Positions 6,478 through 11,319 of a stretch of 11,319 nucleotides of DNA are shown piece by piece. Position 1 is the first letter of the stretch. Each line of letters starts with the position of its first letter. The DNA is taken from positions 1-11,319 of the forward strand of contig CANPYA010000035.1 in assembly GCA_947587565.1 (NCBI GenBank), read 5' to 3'. The translations under genes were made by a program, and so were the position numbers. The notes under the pieces are model-generated. The model did no database searches and was not told the origin of the DNA. It worked only from the letters and a program-made list of their open reading frames with translations. This DNA comes from an uncultured Bacilli bacterium. GTDB taxonomy: Bacteria > Bacillota_I > Bacilli_A > RF39 > UBA660.

Positions 6478-6504
6478 AAAAAATACAGTAATTAAACTGC
6501 ATTT
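6478..6504 (-). terminator. Rho-independent terminator of the LtaS-type gene
   Basis: On the minus strand aaatgcagt (6504-6496) pairs over 9 bases with actgtattt (6489-6481), one of them G-U, around a 6-base loop, running into a T stretch (6483-6478). It starts directly after the stop codon and ends before the promoter of the two-component operon. Confidence 0.8.
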
Positions 6505-8532
6505 TTAATTAGCATCATTTAACTCCGCTTCACTTCGCTTGCGTTCATTAAATAAATCATAACTAACGATAGCATTTCCAACTTCTAAAGTTTTCTCAGC
6601 ATATTCTAGATTATCATTAATATAATCAATATCTAATGGATCATCTTTTAACACTTTGTATTCCCCAGTTGAATTATTGTAATAAACTTTTTCAGTTAAG
6701 TAATTACCCGTTGGGAAGATAACAATATTATTTTTCTTAATGTTAAATATATCGTGACCTAATACATAAGGATTATCAATACCTAACATATTAAATAAAG
6801 TTGGAGCGGCATCATACATACCCATTACAGTTTTAACTTCCCCATGAAGTTTTTTCGAAAGTTCCTTATTCTTAGTCCACATAATAAGTGGCGTTTTCTT
6901 ATTTAATTGATGGTCATAACTATCATAAGGAACATAACTTGGATCAAGTTCATCTTTTAATTCACCCGTTAAATAATCATAATTGTATAAATAATTCATA
7001 TCTTTATAACTTATTTTGGCATCATGATCACCATAGAAAACAAAGACTGTATTGTTGAAATAATCACTATTCTTAATCATCTCGATAAATTCACCAAGAG
7101 CTTTATCAGCATAATTAGCACTTACTATATATTTACCTACTGTTCTTTTACATAAATAACAAGTTGAAGTTTGTTCTCCAAGTTCATTGGTATAGTAATC
7201 ATTTAAGTCTAAAGTAAATCTTTCATTTGGATCAAATGGAGAGTGATTAGATAAAGTAATTAATGTCCCAAAATAATTTTCATAAGTTGCTTCCATTGTT
7301 TCTAGTTTTTCTACTGCTTGTTCAAAGAACATTTCATCATTTATACCAAGGCCAACTGTATCAGTTTTAGGGTCAAATGTGAAGGAATCTTTAAAGATTA
7401 ATTCATCATAACCTAAATGGGGATGGATTTTTCTTCTACCCCACATATCTGCCGCATTACCATGCATACTAAAGGTATGATATCCTCTTTCCTTTAAGAA
7501 AGTAGCCATAGTTCTAAAAGTATTATCATAGTAACTAATGAATACTGTCCCATTTAAAGATGGTAGTAATCCTGTAAGCATCATATATTCAGCATCAGAT
7601 GAAGTACCAATGGATACTTGCGGATAGAAATTACTAAAGAATAAACCTTCTTTGGATAATTTATTTAAGTTTGGAGTCACTTCTTCCCCGTTAAATTCTA
7701 AGTCCATCAAGAAATCTTGCATACTTTCCATATGAATATAAACAACATTGTAACCTTTTAAAATATCGGTATATTTATTATTACCAAGATATTTATTTCG
7801 CTCTTCGGAATTAAAATATTCATCATATAATGCAACAGCATCTTCATAACCAAATAAACTAGTTATTTTTGGTTTTACCGTTTGAACAATATCATTCGCT
7901 TGATACAAAATAATCCCAAATCTTTGGGCAACATAAGTCCGATCCCATTGTTTATTAAGCCGACTATAATCAGTTCCCGTCGCTGTCGCAAAAGAATAAA
8001 TTAGAAAGCAAAGACCTACAACTGCAGTTCCAATCATTAAAGTTTTCTTTCTTTCAATTTTAGCAATTAAATTATAATATGGTGTTTCTTTTAATAAATG
8101 ATGAATATAATAAAATATAACTGGTTGAAGTAAAAAGACGAAATTAGAAATTCTTAATTGGGCATAGATGGAATCTGCAACAGTTTCGGTTTGGCCCAAA
8201 GTGGCAATTTCCCCAATAGAAGCAAAATAAGAATAAAAAACAAAATAAATAGAGTTAACAAATTCAATCAGTGTAAAAATAATAATCCAAGTAAAGAAAT
8301 ATTTAAATTGATTTTTTGGTTTAACTAAATAACCAAATGAGCCAATAATTAAAATAAGACCTAAATCAACTGCCGTTGCTTTAAAAAATAGAGCGGTACC
8401 AACAGTTATATATCTTAAAAACATCGCACCACTTATAGATAATATTAAGTAAGTTAAAAATAATCTATTAGTATAACAATATTTGACTATCCCTAAACGA
8501 ATTTTATTAAAATATTTCTTAATTAATTTCAT
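6505..8532 (-). CDS. ltaS: Lipoteichoic acid synthase-type phosphoglycerol transferase
   Basis: Membrane enzyme of the LtaS/sulfatase family, which polymerises glycerol phosphate from phosphatidylglycerol onto a glycolipid anchor on the outer membrane face. Five N-terminal helices are seen (about 24-42, 52-70, 79-104, 130-147, 164-184), then an extracellular sulfatase-fold domain. Family active-site elements: metal ligand E269 in IHMESMQDF, nucleophile T310 in SIGTSSDAEY, and D502-H503 in FYGDHDA. MHGNAADMWGRR and NHSPFDP are also typical. The length of 675 residues is near the usual 640-650. A C458-Y-L-C461 pair is unusual for this extracellular domain. ATG at 8532 has AAGG 8 bases upstream. 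Which LtaS paralogue type (synthase or primase) it is cannot be told here. Confidence 0.88.
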   Translation of the reverse strand: MKLIKKYFNKIRLGIVKYCYTNRLFLTYLILSISGAMFLRYITVGTALFFKATAVDLGLILIIGSFGYLVKPKNQFKYFFTWIIIFTLIEFVNSIYFVFYSYFASIGEIATLGQTETVADSIYAQLRISNFVFLLQPVIFYYIHHLLKETPYYNLIAKIERKKTLMIGTAVVGLCFLIYSFATATGTDYSRLNKQWDRTYVAQRFGIILYQANDIVQTVKPKITSLFGYEDAVALYDEYFNSEERNKYLGNNKYTDILKGYNVVYIHMESMQDFLMDLEFNGEEVTPNLNKLSKEGLFFSNFYPQVSIGTSSDAEYMMLTGLLPSLNGTVFISYYDNTFRTMATFLKERGYHTFSMHGNAADMWGRRKIHPHLGYDELIFKDSFTFDPKTDTVGLGINDEMFFEQAVEKLETMEATYENYFGTLITLSNHSPFDPNERFTLDLNDYYTNELGEQTSTCYLCKRTVGKYIVSANYADKALGEFIEMIKNSDYFNNTVFVFYGDHDAKISYKDMNYLYNYDYLTGELKDELDPSYVPYDSYDHQLNKKTPLIMWTKNKELSKKLHGEVKTVMGMYDAAPTLFNMLGIDNPYVLGHDIFNIKKNNIVIFPTGNYLTEKVYYNNSTGEYKVLKDDPLDIDYINDNLEYAEKTLEVGNAIVSYDLFNERKRSEAELNDAN

Positions 8533-8555
8533 TTATTTAACCTTCTTCAGTATTA

Positions 8556-8584
8556 ATTATAACAAGTTTCTTTAATATTAGCAA
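8556..8584 (-). promoter_or_regulatory. Promoter of the LtaS-type gene
   Basis: On the minus strand TTGCTA (8584-8579) and TATAAT (8561-8556) are 17 bases apart, with TGT just before the -10 (8564-8562). It is divergent from the tRNA-Gly promoter, whose -35 begins at 8603. Confidence 0.75.
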
Positions 8585-8587
8585 TTT

Positions 8588-8610
8588 TTGTTGCAAAATT
8601 TGTTGCAAAA
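8588..8610. repeat. Direct repeat TTGTTGCAAAA in the divergent promoter region
   Basis: Two identical 11-base copies (8588-8598 and 8600-8610), 12 bases apart. Each contains the palindrome TTGCAA; the second copy supplies the -35 of the tRNA promoter. A role as an operator is possible but unproven. Confidence 0.5.
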
Positions 8611-8631
8611 ATCTTTAAAATTTGGTATTAT
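8603..8631 (+). promoter_or_regulatory. Promoter of tRNA-Gly(GCC)
   Basis: TTGCAA (8603-8608) and TATTAT (8626-8631) are 17 bases apart; TGG (8623-8625) makes the -10 extended. Transcription would start near 8638, about 11 bases before the mature tRNA. Confidence 0.8.
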
Positions 8632-8648
8632 TTAAACGTGTCCAAGTT

Positions 8649-8723
8649 GCAGGTGTAGTACAGCGGCTAGTATGCGACCTTGCCAAGGTTGAGACGGCGG
8701 TTCGATTCCGCTCACTTGCTCCA
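8649..8723 (+). tRNA. tRNA-Gly (anticodon GCC)
   Basis: A 75-base cloverleaf: 7-base acceptor gcaggtg/cacttgc (one G-U), D stem gtac/gtat, anticodon stem cgacc/ggttg with loop ttGCCaa, T arm ggcgg-ttcgatt-ccgct, discriminator T and an encoded CCA. It reads GGC and GGU codons. It has its own promoter and terminator. Confidence 0.97.
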
Positions 8724-8734
8724 AAAGATAAAGC

Positions 8735-8750
8735 CATCGCATTAGCGATG
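8735..8750 (+). other. Small hairpin in the tRNA 3' trailer
   Basis: catcgc (8735-8740) pairs with gcgatg (8745-8750) around ATTA. No T-run follows, so it is not itself a terminator; it may guide 3' processing of the tRNA precursor, which is inference. Confidence 0.5.
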
Positions 8751-8762
8751 TTAATAATTAAC

Positions 8763-8800
8763 CCCTCGTTGGGCATTTGCTCGGCGAGGGATCTTTTTTT
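8763..8800 (+). terminator. Strong rho-independent terminator of the tRNA-Gly(GCC) transcript
   Basis: A 12-base stem, ccctcgttgggc (8763-8774) with gctcggcgaggg (8779-8790), including three wobble pairs, with an ATTT loop and seven Ts (8794-8800). It is the most GC-rich hairpin in the window and ends just before the convergent gene's stop codon at 8804. Confidence 0.92.
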
Positions 8801-8803
8801 AAT

Positions 8804-9352
8804 TTATTGTATTTGTATAAAATTTTCAGAAAAATATAGGTAATCTTCTCCTGAATTATCAACAATTCTAAATTCATTTTCTGAGCCAACTCTATTATAA
8901 ATATTTCCAATTGTTAAATCTATAGAATCTTCTCCTCCAATATATTGATATTTGCCTAAAAATTTCATTTCAATATATTTATTTTCAGATGATTGATAAA
9001 CCTTTATTTGATCTCCATGATTATTAAGAACTTTAATTATATCTTTTGTTTTATTTAAAGGATATGGAACATCGCTCTCGTGATAAATTTGTACATCAAT
9101 TACAATACCTATAACTTCTTTATTATTTCGATTAACTAAAACTTTATCACCAATAGATATTTCTTTTACATCAGTTTTATAGTAGAATGAAGGTTCACCA
9201 ATAGTTTTTGCAGTAATATCATCCTCATATATAACTGAAACATAAGTATATTGCTTTTCATTTATAACTATTATATTTTTATTTAAATCGTTGTTTAAAT
9301 TCTCATATTGTTCTTTATTATATGATTTATTCAATAAATTTTCAAACTTCAT
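8804..9352 (-). CDS. Uncharacterised protein with two beta-rich (SH3-like) segments
   Basis: I cannot name the family. The 182-residue product has no signal peptide or membrane helix. Residues 1-45 are Asn/Lys-rich. Residues 53-109 contain ISIGDKVLVNRNNKEVIGIV followed by DVPYPLNKTKDIIKV, the look of a small beta-barrel similar in pattern to the PriA N-terminal domain and to short Bacillota orphan proteins. Residues 146-182 hold a second small barrel pattern, LTIGNIYNRV then FRIVDNSGEDYLYF, also common in short uncharacterised Bacillota proteins. The ATG at 9352 is chosen because AGGTGAG (9366-9360) stands 7 bases upstream; the in-frame GTG at 9364 lies inside that site. The gene stands alone. 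Such proteins sometimes occur near toxin or phage islands, but no such neighbour is seen here. Confidence 0.8.
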   Translation of the reverse strand: MKFENLLNKSYNKEQYENLNNDLNKNIIVINEKQYTYVSVIYEDDITAKTIGEPSFYYKTDVKEISIGDKVLVNRNNKEVIGIVIDVQIYHESDVPYPLNKTKDIIKVLNNHGDQIKVYQSSENKYIEMKFLGKYQYIGGEDSIDLTIGNIYNRVGSENEFRIVDNSGEDYLYFSENFIQIQ

Positions 9353-9372
9353 AATCGTACTCACCTATATTT

Positions 9373-9381
9373 ATTTTAACA
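9373..9381 (-). promoter_or_regulatory. Extended -10 for the gene at 8804-9352
   Basis: On the minus strand TGT-TAAAAT reads 9381-9373; the -35 is poor. The predicted start is at about 9366, right at the ribosome binding site. Confidence 0.4.
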
Positions 9382-9410
9382 TAAAATCTTTTTTTAATTT
9401 TTATCTCATA

Positions 9411-9440
9411 ATTATGTCATTTTACAAGAAATGACGTAAT
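9411..9440. repeat. 30-base inverted repeat upstream of the gene at 8804-9352
   Basis: attatgtcattt (9411-9422) pairs with aaatgacgtaat (9429-9440) around TACAAG: 12 pairs, of which one is T-G on the plus strand and A-C on the minus strand. It stands in the 228-base gap between the ABC operon and the gene at 8804-9352, about 30 bases upstream of that gene's -10, so it may be an operator or an RNA hairpin. No T-run follows on either strand. Confidence 0.6.
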
Positions 9441-9532
9441 AAATTATTGCTTTTCCTATTAGTAATCGTTTCAAATTGCTTTTAACTCCTATAATTAGAA
9501 ATTTTTTATTTGCTATTATTAAATTACATAAC

Positions 9533-9551
9533 ATTTTTTGTAACAAAAAAT
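9533..9551. repeat. 8-base inverted repeat, ATTTTTTG/CAAAAAAT, second copy
   Basis: ATTTTTTG (9533-9540) and CAAAAAAT (9544-9551) with a 3-base loop, about 30 bases after the permease stop codon. Its arms are identical to those at 1752-1772, which also lies just past a minus-strand gene end. Confidence 0.55.
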
Positions 9552-9566
9552 AAATAGTAAACGAAT

Positions 9567-9580
9567 AGTTAACACTAACT
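9567..9580 (-). terminator. Weak candidate terminator of the ABC transporter operon
   Basis: On the minus strand agtta-gtgt-taact forms a 5-base stem right after the permease stop codon, with a T-rich stretch starting about 7 bases later (atttattttttg). Short stem and delayed Ts make this doubtful. Confidence 0.3.
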
Positions 9581-10255
9581 TTATATAGCTTTTTTAAGAA
9601 ATATTTTATATGAAATTAAATAAGAAACTACATAAAACATAACATTTAAAACAAGACAGATATATGGTGAAATTTTAAATAGATATAATAAATCTACATT
9701 TAAATACAACTCAGGAAATATTAGTAATAATAAAGAACCAAAAATACCTAATACAAATATAAATAAAGCCGGAATAATAGCTGATTGCATTCTGCCTTTT
9801 TCTACTCCCCATTTATAAATACATGGAATATTTGCACACATTAGAAATGATACACTAGTGAAGGCTAAAAAACATATTCTTAATGAATCTCCTACATTAT
9901 TTACTTTACCTCTAACTAAAATAGTAATTAAGAAACTTACTAAAATACCGACTACAATAGAAATAAAAGAATTTAAAAAGACAAATAAATATTTAGATAA
10001 AACAATATCTTTTCTCGTAATTGGTAATGATAATAAATATTTATCAGAAAGAGCATTTTCATCATAAGAGAAAGAAGAAATACTGTTCATTCCAAAAAAG
10101 ATTAAAAATAAAATCGAACCAAGAGTAAAAATATCATTACGCACAGAATTTATTGCAATTAAAAAGATAAACATACAAGCACTAAAAATAATATTACCTT
10201 TAAAATTTCTAAAAACATATAAATCTTTTATTAATAAACCTTTAATCGTGTTCAT
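9581..10255 (-). CDS. ABC-2 type transporter permease
   Basis: Integral membrane subunit partnering the ATPase encoded just upstream. The 224-residue product has six hydrophobic helices (about 21-37, 43-61, 88-114, 125-146, 159-180, 197-219) and, between helices 2 and 3, SYDENALSDKYLLSLPITRKD, the loop typical of the ABC-2 permease family found with YtrB/BcrA-like ATPases. The ATG at 10255 is two bases after the ATPase stop (10258), and its GGGAGA site overlaps the end of the ATPase gene, so the two are translationally coupled. Substrate is unknown; relatives export peptides or lipids, or affect the envelope. No extracellular domain or further subunit is present, so it probably works as a homodimer. 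Confidence 0.88.
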   Translation of the reverse strand: MNTIKGLLIKDLYVFRNFKGNIIFSACMFIFLIAINSVRNDIFTLGSILFLIFFGMNSISSFSYDENALSDKYLLSLPITRKDIVLSKYLFVFLNSFISIVVGILVSFLITILVRGKVNNVGDSLRICFLAFTSVSFLMCANIPCIYKWGVEKGRMQSAIIPALFIFVLGIFGSLLLLIFPELYLNVDLLYLFKISPYICLVLNVMFYVVSYLISYKIFLKKAI

Positions 10256-10257
10256 AA

Positions 10258-11112
10258 TTATTCTCCCTTCACTAGTATGAGCATCATTTCTTCTAAAGTT
10301 GGTTTTCTAACAGTCAACTTTGAATATTTCTTTTGAAATTCATCTTTCGGATTTACTAAAATATAACATTCATTTTTATATTTTAAACATTTTAAATAAT
10401 CTTCTTTTTTTATTTTAGTTAAATTATCCTCTAATAATTCAACAATACCATATGCATTATCTATTTCTTTCTTAGGAACATCTAATATAATATGACCTTC
10501 ATTAATAAAGATTATTTCATCCGCCAAATGTTCTAAATCACTAGTTATATGGGTAGTCATTAAAATAGAATTTTCTTTATTACTGACAAAATTATTAAAT
10601 AGTTCAATTATTTCATAACGAAATATGGGATCTAACCCATTAGTAGGTTCATCTAAAATTAATAATTTAGGTTCATGAGCTATGGCACATAATACTTTTA
10701 TTTTCATTTTCATGCCACTAGAAAATTCTTTTAAAGGTTTATTACAAGGTATTTTAAATTTTTTTATCATATTATAATATAATTTTTCATTCCAATTATG
10801 ATAAAAGTTTTTCATAAGTTTATTTATATCATTAACATTTAAAATAGAAGAAAAGAAACTATCATCTAAAACTATGCCTATTTGTTCTCGTTCTTCTTTA
10901 GTTAAATCTACATTATCTTTTCCAAATATTTTGATACTACCTTTATCATAAGTCATTAGATTTAATATAGCTTTAATAGTTGTTGTTTTCCCACTGCCGT
11001 TTTCCCCTATAAGGCCAATAATCTTTCCCTTAGGTAATTTTATATTAATTTGATTCAACTTAAAATCGGGATATTTTTTTGTTAAATTTACAACCTCTAA
11101 ATTATATTCCAT
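10258..11112 (-). CDS. ABC transporter ATP-binding protein, YtrB-like
   Basis: Cytosolic ATPase that drives the permease encoded directly downstream. Walker A GENGSGKTT (36-44), a variant signature FSSGMKMK (130-137), Walker B LLILDEP (150-156, D154 and E155) followed by NGLD as D-loop, and H188 in TTHITSD are visible. The Q-loop position reads IVLDD (80-84) with no glutamine, which is seen in some relatives of this type. Length 284 includes about 60 residues after the nucleotide-binding core. AGGTGAT (11125-11119) stands 6 bases from the ATG at 11112. It is the first gene of the operon; the GntR-type regulator often paired with ytr operons is absent here. Role by family: antibiotic or peptide resistance, or envelope function (inference). 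Confidence 0.92.
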   Translation of the reverse strand: MEYNLEVVNLTKKYPDFKLNQINIKLPKGKIIGLIGENGSGKTTTIKAILNLMTYDKGSIKIFGKDNVDLTKEEREQIGIVLDDSFFSSILNVNDINKLMKNFYHNWNEKLYYNMIKKFKIPCNKPLKEFSSGMKMKIKVLCAIAHEPKLLILDEPTNGLDPIFRYEIIELFNNFVSNKENSILMTTHITSDLEHLADEIIFINEGHIILDVPKKEIDNAYGIVELLEDNLTKIKKEDYLKCLKYKNECYILVNPKDEFQKKYSKLTVRKPTLEEMMLILVKGE

Positions 11113-11131
11113 TATTTTATCACCTATTAAA

Positions 11132-11140
11132 AGTATAACA
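11132..11140 (-). promoter_or_regulatory. Extended -10 promoter of the ABC transporter operon
   Basis: On the minus strand TGT-TATACT reads 11140-11132; no good -35 is seen. The -35 area overlaps that of the divergent tRNA promoter (11147-11152). Confidence 0.5.
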
Positions 11141-11146
11141 TAAAAA

Positions 11147-11176
11147 TTATCATAATTTTAAAAATTGTAGTATAAT
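11147..11176 (+). promoter_or_regulatory. Promoter of tRNA-Gly(CCC)
   Basis: TATAAT at 11171-11176, with TTATCA at 11147-11152 as a four-of-six -35 and an 18-base spacer. The mature tRNA begins 11 bases after the -10. Confidence 0.6.
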
Positions 11177-11187
11177 AATATTAAGTC

Positions 11188-11261
11188 GCAGATATAGTTT
11201 AATGGTAAAATATGAGCTTCCCAAGCTTAAGTTACGAGTTCGATTCTCGCTATCTGCTCCA
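11188..11261 (+). tRNA. tRNA-Gly (anticodon CCC)
   Basis: A 74-base cloverleaf: acceptor gcagata/tatctgc, D stem gttt/aaat, anticodon stem tgagc/gctta with loop ttCCCaa, T arm with loop ttcgatt and an A-C mismatch at the outermost T-stem pair, discriminator T, encoded CCA. The seven-base anticodon loop puts CCC at positions 34-36, so it reads GGG. Its close position to the CCC-type loop of Escherichia coli GlyU (TTCCCAA) supports the reading. Confidence 0.93.
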
Positions 11262-11319
11262 ATGACGAATCTGTTCGAACTTTTCGGACATTGATATATA
11301 GAAATCAATCGAAAGATTG
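11262..11319 (+). other. Structured trailer after tRNA-Gly(CCC), possibly an incomplete terminator
   Basis: Three small hairpins can be drawn: tgttcg/cggaca just after the tRNA; attgat/atcaat; and caatc-gaaa-gattg at the very end, with a GNRA-type loop. The last two overlap and exclude one another. A T-run would have to lie past the window edge. No coding frame is seen. Confidence 0.35.

Noticed and set aside
8622..8843. 73-residue plus-strand open frame across the tRNA
   Set aside because: It spans tRNA-Gly(GCC) and its terminator and has no ribosome binding site.
9353..9364. GTG start at 9364 for the two-domain protein
   Set aside because: It lies in the AGGTGAG site that is correctly spaced for the ATG at 9352.
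9412..9474. 20-residue minus-strand frame (TTG start, GGAG 11 bases upstream) in the 9365-9580 gap
   Set aside because: Too short, weak start, and its 3' half coincides with the inverted repeat at 9411-9440; no independent support for translation.
9858..10067. 69-residue plus-strand frame inside the permease gene
   Set aside because: Antisense shadow of a well-supported membrane protein gene.
1..11319. CRISPR array, insertion sequence or prophage
   Set aside because: No spaced direct repeats, transposase or integrase motif, or terminal inverted repeats were found.

Overview
The window reads as chromosomal DNA of a low-GC Gram-positive bacterium (GC around 30 percent by eye; AGGAGG-type ribosome binding sites, TATAAT -10 boxes, hairpin-plus-T terminators). 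Reading frames use the standard code with TGG for Trp; of the 11 complete coding regions ten stop with TAA, one with TAG and none with TGA. Gene content (TrmB, CBS/DRTGG family II pyrophosphatase, Cse60-like peptide, LtaS-type enzyme, OmpR-type two-component pair, YtrB-like ABC pair) fits Bacillota, possibly one of the uncultured gut lineages near Bacilli/Erysipelotrichia; that placement is inference.

Left part (1-1800): the start of a probable lipoprotein leaving the window on the minus strand, trmB on the minus strand, then, divergently, a small Asn-rich coiled-coil protein and a small three-helix membrane protein, each with its own terminator. A 55-residue Cse60-like gene lies on the minus strand at 1490-1657.

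Middle part (1799-4388): a secreted or surface protein with a TasA/camelysin-style (SipW-type) signal on the minus strand, divergent from a 538-residue Mn-dependent inorganic pyrophosphatase with regulatory CBS and DRTGG domains. The surface-protein promoter has perfect -35 and -10 hexamers separated by a 16-base spacer that contains an eight-base G/C homopolymer, the classic layout of a slipped-strand phase-variable promoter. This is the most interesting signal here.

Envelope block (4389-8532, all minus strand): a 675-residue lipoteichoic-acid-synthase-type enzyme with its own promoter and terminator, followed by a separate operon of an OmpR-family response regulator and its sensor histidine kinase, which overlap by 23 bases. 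A bidirectional terminator at 4276-4310 closes both this operon and the convergent pyrophosphatase gene.

Right part (8533-11319): tRNA-Gly(GCC) fired divergently from the LtaS-type gene and closed by a strong terminator; an unrecognised two-domain beta-rich protein; a structured 200-base gap; an ABC ATPase/permease pair of the YtrB type with translationally coupled genes; and, divergent from it, tRNA-Gly(CCC) near the window end. Most promoters here carry an extended -10 (TGn) with a poor -35; the surface-protein promoter is the exception, which makes it the one most likely to respond to spacer length.
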